Of a stretch of DNA of 64,000 nt, positions 47,399 through 60,968 are shown in pieces. The notes under the pieces were generated by a model. It was not told the DNA's origin and searched no databases. It was given only the letters and a program-made list of their open reading frames with translations. The first letter of the stretch is position 1. Every line of letters begins with the position of its first letter. Origin of the DNA: Pleodorina starrii (lineage: Eukaryota; Chlorophyta; Chlorophyceae; Chlamydomonadales; Volvocaceae); assembly GCA_030267565.1 (NCBI GenBank), contig BRXU01000049.1, positions 186,001 to 250,000 of the forward strand, in the 5' to 3' direction. A program made the translations under genes and the position numbers.

Positions 47399-50300
47399 GA
47401 GGGGATTGCAGCTAGTGGGGAGGAGAGAGAGTAGCAGCTGACCCACGGGTCAATTGGAGGCCCGGGCTTTTCCGTACAGTCGAGTGCCCTGAATCAGCGC
47501 AAGCGCTGTGTAAAGAAAAAGTACGAATGTACGGCACTTCCGCCTCGCACACGCCGCTGTGGTTGTACGTGTTCCCTCGGATACGTACTTTTTTGTTTAC
47601 CCGCTCCTCGGCAGTTGGTTAGTTGGTTGCATAGGTTGGATCGGTTGGCCACGCTGAGTTGGGGGTCGCAATAACGGACGTGCGTCGTGTACAGCACCTC
47701 TAGTACGACAGGATCGCAAAATCGTGCGATTCTCTTTACTACACGCGCCGTAGGTGGTGCTACGCTGGGCTGGGCGGGAGTACAGCTGAGCGTATCCTGC
47801 AATTGCAATTGCACTCATCAGCAACTCGTTGCAGAAGACACTTGCCTTTGCATACGCTTATTTTGGCCGGACCGGATTGTAGCGTTGAGGCTGCTGCTGC
47901 TGCCGCTGCTGCGTAAGGCGCGACGTTGGGTTTGACCAGGGGTGGGCGGATGGGGTAGGGTGAAAGGCGGGGACTGCGCGGGCAGGAGCGGCGCGGGCTT
48001 TTGGGCCGGGGGGGGAGTGTTGCCAACGAGTTGGTGTTCTCCTTGGTGGATAGGTGCGCTGATTTCCATTCAGGCACTCGCCCGGCCAACTCGCCAAGTC
48101 CGCTCTGTTTTGGAGGATGAAGGCAGCTGCTGTACCGCCGTACTCTTGGGTCGTACGAGTCGTACATCTGTCGCAGGAGCTGCCATGTGGGTCGCTGGGA
48201 ATAGCGTTCCGAAGAAGAAGATCTGATCATGTCAGGAAAGAAAAGAAGAAAAGAGCGGGCTGGAATTTGAGGATGAGATGCGTTATGGATATGCCTTAGT
48301 GGGGGGGGGGCATATCATCCATCATCCGTTGCTGGTGCTGGATGCAGTTTTCTCGGATCTTGATTCTCTGATCTAATTTGATCCGATCTGGGTATTAACG
48401 GACGTCGAGTGTCCTCACCGATGCTTTTGACGGGAGGCGCGGCGCAATGTCTGGACGTCCTCTTTAGGGGTTCAACCGCCCAACCGCCCAACCGTTTTTG
48501 GGATTCGCACGAACTGCTTTCCTAACCGTCGTCGCGGGGCCTTTTTTTCTGTCGTGCATTGTGCCCCGCTGTACGTCCGCTGTTGTTGTTGTCGTTGTTG
48601 TTGTTTTACTGACAGTGAAGGATATAGAAAGAGATTTCAGAGCAGCTTGGCAGAGGAGGTCAAAAAATAGGAGGCTGTAGGCGCAGAGGCTAGGATAGGC
48701 AAGTTACGGCACATCAGATCCCGTTAGGCAAAAGTTAGACAAAAGCACGCTCGCTCGCTCGCTCGATGCGGAGACTGTGAAATCAGAGTGATGAGGTGGA
48801 AGGTTTGGGCCCGAGTGTGGTCGATAGGTTAGTTGTTTTTTGGGGGGGGGCATCATCGTTGTTTGATCTGGTTGTGTCGGCGGTGTGGCGGTTGCCTGGC
48901 GGGCCGGGGAGGAGGGTGGAAAGGGGGGCGGAAAGAAGACGCCATCCAATGCGTGCCTTGCTTTCCCGCCAGTCGATAGGCAGTTGTTTGGGAAGGAGGA
49001 GTCGATGCTGTGAAGCGCTGCGCTGTGCTGTGCTGTGCTGTGCTGGCTCGTGCTGGCTTCTTCTCAAATCTTTTCTTTTTGTGTCGCCCAGCCTTCAAGG
49101 TTTTCTTTTCTCACGCAAAAAAAATTCTTCGGTGTCATGCATGTGATGTGCCGTACGTCGTGTGATGTGAAAGTGGTGTGGTGTGGATGTGGTGTGGTCG
49201 GTATGTTGGTTGTTCTCCTCTCCACTCTATCGGTCAGTCAGTCGAACGAAATGCAGCGCCGCTCGGGACGTTTTGAGCCTTGCTTGGCGCTTTGTCCCTA
49301 AGTCTCCCTCCATCTCAAGGATGCTTTTGCTCTGTTACCCAGCTCCGAAACCCCGCCCGGCCCGACCGGTGTGCCTCCTTCCGGATGCTCCGGTGCTCTT
49401 TTTGTTTTAGGGAGGGGAGAGGAGAAGGGAGAGGAGAGTGGAGGGCGGCGCGGCGCAGCACGGATCGTGATGCCCACGCGGGTGGTGGTGGTGAGGGGCG
49501 GGCTGGTGTGTTCCCCAGAGGAAGGGGGAAGGCAGCGGCGACTGGGGGATTCTGAGGGGAGGCCTGTGGGCGGGAAGGAGGGTGTGTTTCCCAGGATTGG
49601 GTTGTTGCCGGTAGGGGCCTTAAGAGCGCCTCTGTTGTTGTTGTTGAGGAGGAGGCGGAGGCAGGAGACATTGGAGGCGGGAGACCTGGGGAGGCACCCG
49701 CACAGAAGGAGCGGTGCTGGGTTTTGCGGGCGCTCTCCCGGCCTTCCTTTTTTTGCATACGGCAAACGTGTACGGGTGTACGGTGTATGGAAGGTTGCAG
49801 TGCAGTTGGCGGCTGGTAAGGCGAAGCCGCCGCGGAGTGCCGTACTCTGCTCCTTTCACGCCATACTCCTCTCCTTGCAAACTCAAGACACACAATGCAA
49901 ATGCACACGCTTTGTTCTACGCATGCAATTGACCGGGCACGTGACTTGACTGGGCACGGTACGACTGTTGTACGACACCTGTTGGGACCTGCGTTGCACA
50001 GACTTCTGGGTTGACGTCTCCTCGTTCTGCTTCCGGGGGAGTCGGAGTCGAAGGCGCAAGAGGCAACATTTTGACACTCGCCCGCCCGCCCACCCACCCG
50101 CCCGTCCTCCGCGCGTGTCTGTGTGTGGCCGTGTGTGTGTCTGTGTGTGTGTCTGTGTATATGCGGACGCCTGGCTGCGAGTGTGGACGGGTTGGGTTGC
50201 CGGGGCGGGGAGTTGAGGCGCGCCCTTCGACGGCATGTTTGGCGCGGCTGGTTGCGGTCGGGGTCCGATCCGGTCTTGGTTTCGGTTTTGATGGGTCGGA

Positions 50301-53300
50301 GTTGGAGGACAGGCGGCGGGCGGCGATCGGAATGCCGTATCGGGAGGGCTGCGGCGGCCGGACGTCCCGAGTACGGCATGTACGGAATCGCGATGAGGAT
50401 GTCGTACGTCGTGTTCTTGTCTTGAGAGGGGCCGCGAGGAAAGGGCCGTAAGGAACGGTGCGGATGCGAGCTTTTCGAGGGATGTGCACGAAAGGCGAGT
50501 CCGGAATAAAGCAGAATCGGGGTTTGTTTGTTTGTTGTGCAACAAATCTCCTCCTGGCGCAACAGGACAGACATTTTTTTGGCACAACAGAGCTTGTGAA
50601 GAGTCAGGTGCTCCAAAGGTTTCATTTGTCCTGTCGAGACTCGGGAGGTCAGGTCTCAGGTGTCAGTCAATAACGTGACGTGGCGCTTCCTCTGTTGGAG
50701 GCCGCGCGTGTGCTGTGGTGCCGTACCGTGTACGATCGCACGGTCGGCCGCCTGATCCCGCTGCCCCAGGAGCCCCGGAGGGAGATCTGCCGATCCCGGG
50801 GTTGAAGAAGTGAGAAAGCGGCGCACTGGGTGAATTAACCAGCGCGGCGGCCGCCTTTCCAAAAAAACAAATGAAGGTTCGTGCATCTGGGTTTGGTTGG
50901 CCGCTCATGCTTGGTGAACAGGGCTGCGATTTGGCGGCGGGTTGCGGCCGGACAACGCCCTCTTGTGTGTGTATTTTGTGTGTTGTGTGCCTTGTGTGTG
51001 TCTCTTCAACATTTTGACAGAAGCAGGCGGGGCATGGCAGGCGGGCAGACCGGTGGCGGAATGGTGGATGGGGAGGACTGCGTCTTTGCTGCCCCCCACA
51101 CCTTTGCCCTCTTAGGGGGGGGCTTGTGTCTGCAGCTTCCTCCTGAACTGCTGCGTGTGCCAACCGTGCGTGTTTTATGCGTGATGGCAGAGGAGGATGG
51201 AGGAGGATGGGGGCGACCTCGCCACGGCCCCTCCCGGCTCTCCCACACGCTCGCACACGCCCCCCGTCCTCGCCCGGGTCCTTTTGCATCGCCAAGGCTA
51301 CCCACGTCTTGGCATCTTGCCTTTTTGATGTGTGATGCGATGAAACCCGCCCGCCGAATTGGCGGGGCATCGTTGCAAAAGCTTTGCAACGGTTGATGTT
51401 TGGTTTTTTGGCCGTTGGAGTTTCGGGCACGCTGCGGCGGCGTGTCGGTGCGCCCGCTCCTAGGGTTTTTGGCTTTGTTTGCTGCTGTGGGGGATGTCTG
51501 GATGTCAGCTTTGCTACCGTAATGGGGAAATGCGGGAATCGGGGGCAAGTGAATCGGGGCTCATGCGGGGGCAAGAGGGAAAGGGGGGCGGGGCCAAGGG
51601 GGCAGCAGCGCCGATCGTTGTTTCATGCATCTTCCGTTACCGTACATAACGAGCACCCACCGACCCAAAAGGGGGGTGGCCGTTTAACCTCCTCCAGCGC
51701 GCGTTGAGCGGAGAGACGAGAAGGGTTGGAGGTGGAGGGTTGGCGGCACGCCTTGTGCGTGCGGAAGGCAGTGCACCAGCCGCACCAACGGTGGCCTTGT
51801 AGGCCGTCATTTGAACTTTCAAAGAAAGACTTAACATCATGCATCATGAACTTTTAATACTTTATGGGTCGCATATTCCCGTTCGTTGGATCTGGATTCC
51901 CTGGTTCCCGTTCGCGTTCTCAAAAATCTTTGAGAAGGATGTTGAGGGCAGTTTGAAAGATGTGTCCGTTGCGTCAGGCGCCACCACAGCCGTGCGACAG
52001 CAGCAACGGCAGGCACACACGCACACACACAGACACATGCCCCAGCCACGTTCACCAGCTAATTCTGTTCTGACTCTGTACGACTGCGGCAGCGACCACG
52101 GCAACATCGGGGCTTCGGGGCTACCGTACCCTGCCGTACCGTATCGCGGCGGCTTTTGAGGAAAACACTTGATGTTGGAACTCGATCCCAGTCGATCCCC
52201 AACTGGGCTCCCGTTTGGTTCCCTTAACAGCAGCAATCGAGTGAACTTTTGGTGAACCTCGCTCTAAACGCAAGAGTTCTTCAGTCTGGTTTGCCACGCA
52301 CAGGGCGCACACACGCACGCCGGTGGAGACCTGAACTTGAACAACATGGCAAGCTAAGCGGCACTCTTAGACAGCCTCCAGCATTCTCTCTCTCTCTCTC
52401 TGCCATTTCCTTGGTGTTGTTTACAGCAGCAATCGACGGCAGAAGGGCGCGCCTCGCGCCGATAAAAACCCCAACCAACCCAAAAACCCCGTAAGAAAAG
52501 ACGCTACAGGGCAGCACGAAGGGCTCACAGCTAGCTGGCCCCGTTGGCTCTCTACTCACTCTTCAAAAGTCTGCAGCCCCCCCATTCCACCCCCCCCCCA
52601 CCACACACACACACACGCACAGTGCAACAACCACACACACACAAACACATTACGGTATCGGTGCGCTCTGCACCGCCGCTCCTGGGGGCTGCTCCGAAAC
52701 CAAGAGCCCCCAGTCCAAAATCCCGAGTCCCGCATATATAGCCCCCCAGTTCGGAGTTCCGGTACGACAAGGCCCAAACACGGTTGGCCTGCCCAAACGG
52801 CCCAATCCCGACCTCTGTCGGTAATTGGGCGCTGTACGGCGATCTCCTACGGTGCGTGTACAACAGCGCAACACGCGGCCAGCCGACGGCCCGCGGCTCC
52901 CCAGTCCCCCCCCCGCCAAACGGGCCTTCCCTGGACCTCCCTTGGGAGCCCGCTGCAACCCTGCCCCCCCCACATACACACCTTATTTTTTACCAACAGA
53001 CAGCAAACAGGCGCAGAAATGTCGCCAACCAAAATCAAGAGCCCCAATGTCCCGACAGCCAAGTAACACCACAAGCAGCATGGTCTTTGCAACGTCGTTG
53101 AGTGCCATCCCCGGACCGCCCAAGTTTTGGAGAGTCTGGTTTGTCCTGGCCAGCCCTGGCCTGCCTGCCTGCCTGCCCTGTTCGTAAGTTATCATCTACA
53201 GTATCTCTACGCTTTCCTCACTTTCTCTTCCTCTTTCTCTCCGCCCCTGCCCTGTGTTGCTCTCTTTCTCTTACCAGAAAAGCAACGAAGTGTGCGCCAC

Positions 53301-54327
53301 AGTGACACCGAGCGCAGTCGCTTGCATCCGCACATCCCACACACGGAGAGCGCCAACCCCGGACGCGTTCATGAAGCTACGGTACCCAGAGTAAGAGCGA
53401 CACACACATAGACACACAGACACACAAACGAGGGACGCGGACGACAGCAGAGACTTCAACCGAATGGCTCTGCGAAGAAACACCGAAACATAGACCGACG
53501 AATATAGAACGGGAAGCCAGCCAGCCATGCATCCATCCAGCACCAATAAATACAACGACCCAACGTTTCCTAAAATGCATAAGATGCTTCTGTGAAAAAG
53601 GGGAATCCCGTCGCACCTGAAAATAGCGCGCCGGAACGAAGTTTACGCGCCATTCGAGAAAGTGCCGCGTGCAGTACTCTCCGTTGGCGTCTATCATCAT
53701 CGTGTACGACACCGTACCGACTCTGTACCGTACCCACGCACCAAAACCGTTGGTGCACAACGGTGCACGAAAAGAACATACCGTCACCTCCTCAACGCGC
53801 TCAAGTTGCTGAAGACCTTACTCACTACGCGCGCAGTAACTGCTCTTGTTTGTGTCACAAAAACGGGTGGGGGACCGACACAGCCCTGCCTGGAGCAAAT
53901 GCTACCGGTACTGCTGCTTACGTTTCGCGCCCCATGGCTCGGCTCAATCGCGGCCCCCCCAGCCCCCCAGCGGTTCCATCATTATTAACCCCCCGCGACC
54001 CCGCAGTTGCCCCCAGGAATGCTGTTCCCTGCCGTCGGCTGTAGCGTTTGCTCCTACTAGGGTACGACAGTACGGCGCGGTACCGCGCTTTCAACGTGAA
54101 ATCCTGTGAAAACCAACGACTGCGGCCGTTTGGAAGGCAGGCTGACTGAGGCGTGGGCGTGAAAGCCCGGCATGGAGAAAGACCCCCAACCACAGCACAT
54201 GAGCCCATTCACCACAGCCCTCTCTCTGCACCAACGCCGGCCCCTGACGGCGCAGGCCGCAAGGGCTCCGGCCGCACGCGCGCAGACCGACGCCGACGCC
54301 TCCGTCTCCGACCTCCGTCTCTCGTCG
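47399..54327. other. 6.9-kb interval between convergent DUF506 genes, no confident gene
   Basis: This interval holds the 3' flanks of two convergent genes. I saw no domain motif and no set of splice-linked ORFs. Two long minus-strand frames (49315-50625 and 50663-51574) are rich in Arg, Pro, Ser and His and look like antisense chance frames. Simple repeats include TGTG/CTGTG tracts near 50118-50160 and CACACA near 52600-52650. The local base composition is less GC-extreme than in the genes. Confidence 0.45.
47509..47513 (+). terminator. Probable polyadenylation signal TGTAA of DUF506 gene A
   Basis: TGTAA lies 110 bases past the stop codon at 47398 and is followed by an A-rich stretch. Confidence 0.55.
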
Positions 54328-56442
54328 CTACGCGCCTCGAACTGCCTGCAGCCGCGCAGTCAGGAGGGAGGTCCGAGCAAAGGCCGCCGGTCTCGAGGCG
54401 ACGTTGGCATTGTTGTCAGCGACAGCGACAGCGACGGCAGCGGCGACGGCGGCGGCCTGGGGCGCCCAGCGGGGCTCGTTGGGCAGCAGCGGTCTCCAGC
54501 CGGCGTCAAGTTCGTACCCAACGCGTCCCAGCGCTCCTTGCCGCCCTCCCTGGCAGGCCGTCGCTCCCTTGTTGCTGCGCCCCGCCTCCACTTGTTGCTG
54601 TTGCTGTTGTTGCTGTTTTTGCTGAAGCTCATGCTCATGCCGAGATTCGAACCCCCACACGACGCGGCGGCCTGGGGGACTCTGTTTTCCACGGAACTGC
54701 AGCATCGCGCGTTTCGCAGCCGGGACGTCGGCGCCGACTGGAGGCCTTCCACCGTAGGGGCGAGGACCCTGGCTGCTGACGCTGCTGATGCTGATGCTGC
54801 TGCTGGTGATGCTAATGCTGATGTCTGCACAGCTGTTGTAATCTTCCTGGGAAGACGGGGGGTAGACGTCGCTGCCGCCGCTGCACACATCGAACGCAAC
54901 GCTGCCGCTGCTGCTGCGGCCACTGCTGCTGCTGCTGCTAACGCTGGCGTTACTAACATCGTCGCTACTGCTGCTAGCACTAGAGCTCCTGCAGCCGTTG
55001 GTGTTGCTGTTGGGGGGGCTGCCCAAGGCCCTCGCCTGCAGCATAGTCGTCTGCCCCGCCAGAGATCCCCTGGTGAAAAGCCAATGTGTGCTCGCAACGG
55101 GCCGGGATGGAGGCGGCGGCGGTGACGCCGCCGCCGCCGCCGCCGCCGCCGCCGACGTCGCCGATGACAACGCCAATGCCGCCGATGAAGATACCAAGCT
55201 CCCCATCGCGCTGTCCGTGAAGAGGTGCGGCTGCGGCAGCCATTTGCTGAGCATGGCCGCCTCTGTTCGCCAGGGCGGCAGCGGCTGGTCCTGTCGCTGG
55301 AAGGAGTCGGCCATGAGGGCGCACAGCAGCTGCACCAGGGGCGCAAGTCGGCAGCTGCCGCCCACGAACACGTCGGGCGTGCGGCTGAGCACGTACTCGT
55401 ACTCGGGCGAGGGGTGCGGGATGAGGAAGTGCTGCCGCAGGGAGGGCTCCACGATGAACTCCATGCCGCGGAACTCGCCCGAGCCGCGAACCACCAGGAA
55501 CTCGTGGCGAAGGGACCTGCGCGCGATTGGAGATGGAGATGGATGGATGGTTGGTTAATGGGAGAGCGGGAGCGATGGCGGCAGCGGTGGTATTTGGGTC
55601 ATATCAATTATTACCGTATGGAGGCTAAGACGGAAGGACGATGGACATGGATGGATGCGTCTTTCTTAGAAAAAATGTGGCCGGTAAAGCATGTCCAGGG
55701 AATGCGTGCAGGTGTATATGTGCTTGTGCTAAGAGCAGGCTCAGCTGGGAGGCCGCGACTGAGGCAACTCGCCTGAACACGTTCTCTCCTGCCGATGCGC
55801 CGCCGATGGCCTTCCGGAGAACCACATCAAAGCCTGACGCTGAGAGCGCCGGCGCGAGAGCGACAGGGTCCGTAGTGCCCTGCAGAGAAATAGCTAAGCT
55901 TGTCGCGTGAAGGACCTGCGCGCACGTTGCGAGCGGAATGTGGCGGCGGCGTAACGTTATAACAGAGAAATAACAGCGCGCAAGTTATGCAGCCGCGCTG
56001 TTCATTGTCACCGGCAAGTGATTGATTTCATTAGAGTAAAAGGAAATCGGCGGCTGTTCGGGCCCCCCTGGCGGTCCGGGGCCTGTCGCGATGGGCATCG
56101 GCAGGCAAGCAATTGCCGCGGACCGCACCCGTACCATGCGGCCAAACTCGTTGCAGGGCGTTGCCATTTGTTGTACACGCTCACTGAGGCGCGTAAGCGC
56201 GGACAGCTTTGCGCAGGAGAGGGCCTGCGGAGGGCGAAGATTGTCGCGCGGCCATTCTTAACCCTAGGAGTCACGGCAAGCCTTGCAGAGGAGCGTGAGG
56301 GCGCCCAAGGCCACAGAACAATTGAAGGATAACACTGTGATGCATGGGCACGGTTGTTACGCACCGTGGCTGATGGGTCGATGGCGGCGCTGTTGAGTTG
56401 CTCGTCGCAAAAGTAGCCAACAACGAAAATATCGTCGTCCAT
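54328..56442 (-). CDS. DUF506/PDDEXK_6 family protein, copy B
   Basis: Exons, in coding order: 56442-56365, 56224-56135, 55879-55773, 55516-54328. The CDS is 1464 nt, 487 aa. It starts MDDDIFVVGYFCDEQLNSAA. Exon 2 ends PCNEFGRM, which matches the C-x-F-R position at the end of exon 2 of copy A, and exon 3 has ALSASGFDVVLRKAIGG. The last exon repeats the conserved block seen in copy A (SLRHEFLVVRGSGEFRGMEF, YVLSRTPDVFVGGSCRL, PLPPWRTEAAMLSKWLPQP). The remaining 290 residues are a Ser/Ala/Gln-rich tail unrelated in detail to copy A. Intron 3 uses a GC donor (AG/GCGAGT). The biochemical function is unknown, as for the family. Phases fit at all junctions. Confidence 0.85.
55219..55613 (-). repeat. 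Inverted duplicate, right arm (last exon start and intron end of DUF506 B)
   Basis: This is the reverse complement of 45876-46262, about 9 kb away, differing by scattered substitutions and small indels. The protein products differ at only a few residues over about 95 positions (for example GTG to GSG and QGLPL to QDQPL). Confidence 0.9.
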
Positions 56443-56631
56443 TCTGTCGTCAGTTCGCCAATAGCTTTTGCAAATGAATATGTATATCCCGGTGAAATGG
56501 CGCGCCAAGAAGATGCCCCGGGATGCTGTTGTGCCGACACTGCAGGAACCGCGGTACAGATGCACGGGGCCAGGCCCAGGAAGAGAGGCAAAGCCGTTAA
56601 GTCCACAAACATTGCCCATAAAGAAATGTAT

Positions 56632-56640
56632 GATTATATA
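56632..56640 (-). promoter_or_regulatory. TATA box of DUF506 gene B
   Basis: On the minus strand TATATAATC lies about 190 bases upstream of the ATG at 56442. It is the best TATA match in the AT-rich upstream segment. Confidence 0.5.
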
Positions 56641-58422
56641 GCAATTCTTGATGAAGGTGCTGTGGCTGAAACCTGCCCGCGTGACGCTCGTCGTTGCCTG
56701 AGTGCAGTCGCCTAACATGATTCGGCTGTGTAATTTACAGCATCGGACGACAGATACGTACCCTCTTCAGTGGTGCTCACTTGTTCTCCCCTTCAATGCC
56801 TTTGTGACATGAAAGTGTTGACCTCGCCCACGCCCTGTACTTGCTTTCCAGGTTCTTGGGAGTCCATCCTCAAGCCAAAATGCCCAAGCATAAAACAATA
56901 GAGATTCAACCTTCTGTGTTTTGATTTACGCCATTACTTCAGGCCTAGGGTCCAGGCCCAGGTCCGCCAGGCCGCCGAGGCCACGTGCAAGAAAAAACCC
57001 ACCGACGTTCTTCATTACTGTATCTCAACTCCATAGGCAATATTTTGCTGACACATCAACAAGAATAGATCAATCAACAAGATATTGCAAAATGGATTTG
57101 ACGCTGCGGCGACCATTCCTCAACTGACATAACTGGAGTGAAGCCGCGGTGTTGCCTACTGCGCCCATGCAGTTCAGTGTCGTGTTGAAACGCAATTGAG
57201 TCCCTTAAAAGCGGTAACATTGAGTATACAGAAAACTGCTGTCTGGCTGGTTGGTTGGCCCGAGCGAAAAACTGTGACAAACAATCGTAAGGTTCGGGTC
57301 GCTGAGCAAAAACTGAAGCCCCAACACACGAATTTCTGCGCACTTATTGCGAAATTACAAACTTATGGGTTATGGCACATGCATGACACGTCGGTGGAGG
57401 TCTTCGTATACACTTGAAATACATCCAGGCAATTTCGACACAGGCTTACACATTCGGTCTAGGCGACCGTAAAGCGTGCACGGCTGACCTTAACCCCCGC
57501 ACATAGGCTCGATAATGATGAAAGCCACGAGTTTCCTGAACTCATAAGGCCCACACGAGCCAGGACGCTCACGGACTAATGAACCCAAAATCTACTCGAG
57601 TAAATACAGAAAGCGAAGCCTTTCTGGCACGATATGACAACCGGGAGGAAACGGCATACTAGCACGCCGGTCCTCAGAGCCCGTAACCGTAACCGGGAAG
57701 CGCTCTTGCAAGCCTACGCGGATGCACGTTAGCTGCCATGTCCCCATCTAGGAATGTTAGGACACCAGGCGCGTGCTGCAGCTCTTGGCTCGAATGCTGT
57801 CGTTGGAGGCTGAACATCCCGCAAACATCTTGTGCTCGTCCTCCACTGCCCCGCACGGATGCACACGTAGCAACGTGCGACAGAAACGATCCGCCCTTTC
57901 CAGACTGACCCAAATGTTCTGACAGCGTTATCTAAAACGAGTCAGGCTAACAGCATGCCTGGATGGAGAGTTGGCTTCAGTCGATGCGTATCATTGCCCA
58001 TCCAGCGTCTATGTTGGCATGTCCATACAACTGCTGCTGACTGTCAATTGTTCCACAAAGGATTTAATCCCGCCAATTTGCAACAAAGTCTGTCGCTTGA
58101 TGGCCCGGCCAGCTCTCAAACGCTTCTTCAGCGCTCGCTCGGTCCTTCTCGGCTCTCCATCGCCAGGTCGTGAACATGCGTCGCGCAATCAAGAGGCTCG
58201 CGTCGTCTTAGCAAGTACCAGCGTCCGCAACGCGTGTGCTGCTCTGCGCCTGCCACGCGCCCGCCGCCTCGCCGGCTTACTTGAGCCCAACACGCGCCCT
58301 CCACCTCTTCGCGTTATCTAATGAATTCCTCCCAGCCCGCCGTGCGTGCGCCCTGTGCCCAAGCCAAATGAAAACGCCGAAACACCGGAGACTACAGAGA
58401 CTTTCATTTCAACCCTACTGAT

Positions 58423-59004
58423 TTGAACCCTATTAACAGTAATACTGAGTCGGACATTGAATCGGACAGGTATACCGTAAGTCGCGCTTCAGTTTCAGGC
58501 TCCCAACACGCGACGAGCTCACCAGGCAGCATTCGCGGACTGGTGGTCGTTGTGTGTATCGTGGCGGGGGCCGTGGGGATGTGGGGGCTCGTCCCAGCTC
58601 GTCCAACCCTGCGCCATCCTCAAGCGGTGTGTCCAATGGGCAAAGGGACCGCGTCGCGGCAGCGGGATGTGGTCATTACACCGTTTTTCAGGACGCCTCC
58701 TGACGTCCTGAGGTCTGAGCGTTCCGCACAACGGCATCCTCGCGCAAACAATAGTTCATCAATGACCCTGAGGGTCGGAAAAGATAACTCTGCGAGCATC
58801 TTTGCTCCCGAGGTCCATTCGGGGCAGGTGGTGGAGATCGCGAATGGATGGATTGCCGGCAGCTCGTCCTCTGGCAGCTCAGCAGCCGTCCTGTCGCCAC
58901 CACCCCGGGGCAGCGCCGCAACCACCACCCCCACCCCCACCACCACCGGGACCGCAATCACCGAACCACCATGCCGCCAGGTCCTCGCGAGAAGTGGAAC
59001 GTAA
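58423..59004 (+). CDS. Possible small membrane protein ORF, 193 codons, low confidence
   Basis: This ORF contains a plausible single transmembrane segment, RGLVVVVCIVAGAVGMWGLV, at about residues 38-57, with a Ser/Thr-rich N-terminus and a Thr/Pro-rich C-terminus. No family is recognisable and no flanking exons could be joined. It may be a chance frame; the hydrophobic segment is the only reason to list it. Confidence 0.15.
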   Translation: MNPINSNTESDIESDRYTVSRASVSGSQHATSSPGSIRGLVVVVCIVAGAVGMWGLVPARPTLRHPQAVCPMGKGTASRQRDVVITPFFRTPPDVLRSERSAQRHPRANNSSSMTLRVGKDNSASIFAPEVHSGQVVEIANGWIAGSSSSGSSAAVLSPPPRGSAATTTPTPTTTGTAITEPPCRQVLARSGT

Positions 59005-60912
59005 ATACGTAATGGAATCTACCCAACTCGGGAACACACACGAGGCGTCTCGAACCCCCCAGTCAGAGCAGACGATATGTACTCGGTTTGATTGGCCGCT
59101 GCTGCATACACCAGGCGGCTTGGGGCGGCCGTGCACCATGACGCGTCAAAAGCAAAGGATGAAATCCCGGCAGTACAATGCCCAAACGTCCCAAACGGGC
59201 CCCAACGTTATACGAAAGCGTTCTGAGCCAGAGCCGCGCAAGTCTGGGCGCCGCGCGGGACGCGCAAGGGACGCGCAAACAACACAGCGCTGGGTGAAGG
59301 TCATACGTCGTAAGCGGTCGTCTTGATCAGTGAAATGCGCAGTCCACAGCCTCGCCGTCATGGCACCTGCCCCCGATCTGCTGCTGGCAAACAGATACAA
59401 GTGTCGTACCTACCCGTACTGCACAAGACTGTTTTGCACGAGTGCACTGCGCTCCATTGCACAGCATCGAATGAAACACATACACACGAAATACCGCTTG
59501 CGCGGAGATGTAACCCAAGGACCACCACCGAAACGCCTCACATCACGAGCCGACAAACCACATGCACCTACCACTGACCACAACACTGACACTCGACTCC
59601 ACTTCGCTTGCTCTGGCACGCTGAGGGCCCTTCGCCCCGGTTGACGCTGCCGCCCAAACATTCCAACTTTCCAAAAGCCCCAAGAGCGCGCGGACAAAGA
59701 CGACGGCACTGGCAGCTGCAGCAGCAGCTGCGGCAGCAGGAACAAACGGTACAGAGTATTTTTTGCCCCCAAATCCGTGCACCGTGCGAAGCCGCAAAGC
59801 TGTGGCCGCTGCTTTGCGGCTTCGCGCCGCACCTCCGTGCAGCATTTATCGGAGAGTGGCCGGGGGCAAGAGCTGCTGGAGAAACTGGAGGTGGAACAAC
59901 CAACTTCACGCCAACCAAATTAACCAACCAACCAACCAACAGGGCCAACACGACGGCCAGAAGGTACAGCAGGAAAGTTCAAGGTGCGGACGAGCAATGT
60001 AAAAACACAACCCAAAGAATCCAGTCCTACCCACAGCCGAGCCAGCTGTATGTGTATGTGTGTGAGTGTGAGAGTGTATGTTGCTATCGGTACAGCTCCC
60101 GGGCTTCTCGAGAGGCCGGATGGCGGCGGCTGCTGTGCTGTGGTCCAGGGAGGGCCGCCCCGAAGGGAAGGGTGGCAGGGCCGAACCCGAGCTCCGAAAC
60201 CGCCGACGCTTGAGCCCCCACTCGCACACGCGGCCAACGGTGCACCGTATCGTGCGGCGCTGCCCCGACGAGAGCTGTTCGTGCTCCCCGATCAGCTGAC
60301 ACGTGCACTCTGAGCCCGCGACCGACTCCGAAGACCCAACCACCCAGCCGTTATCCCGAACACCCGAAGACCCACCCACCCAGCCGTTATCCCGAAGGCA
60401 TCGAACCCGACCGCCACATCCGACTAGCATGATGAGCACACGACAGCATCATGGAAGCAACTTGACCGAATGCAACATTGTCGAGCGCGATAATAAATGA
60501 AAACTCTGAACGCGACAGTGCCGAAAGCAGCATCAACATACCGGGGGTGTAAACATGCCGGGCGCGAAAGCAGCAAAAACTGACATCCGTATGCATACAA
60601 GGAAGGGCACCGTCGGCAGAAGCAACAGCAGCAGCAGCAGCAGCAGCTGTTGCGGCGGCCGTGGCGCCCCGCCTCAAAGGCAGTGCAGTACAGTGCGGGC
60701 GGGGCGAGCGCTGCCGGCCCGGGAAGGCGCGCGGGCAGCGCAGGGCAGGACAGCGTGGGGCCAGCTTGTGCGGCCAGCTCTCAAACGCAGCCGCCACGCG
60801 CGCGCAAAAGGCTGATGAAGGAAAGTGGGCCCACCAACAGCCCACTCCCCGCACCAGAACAACACCAGCTGGCCCCCTCCCCCCCCCAGAATAACAGGAA
60901 ACGACCGCCACA

Positions 60913-60968
60913 ATCGCCGCCAACACACCGCCAACACACCGCCAACACACCGCCAACACACCGCCAAA
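60913..60968. repeat. CCGCCAACACA 11-bp minisatellite, about five copies
   Basis: Consecutive CCGCCAACACA units form a short tandem array in intergenic DNA. Confidence 0.85.

Noticed and set aside
49315..50625. 436-codon minus-strand ORF between the DUF506 genes
   Set aside because: It is Arg/Pro/Ser/His-rich with no motif, no splice-linked neighbours and no promoter. A chance frame in GC-rich DNA is the simplest explanation.
50663..51574. 303-codon minus-strand ORF
   Set aside because: The reasons are the same as for the neighbouring ORF. It has no domain, conserved motif or plausible start context.
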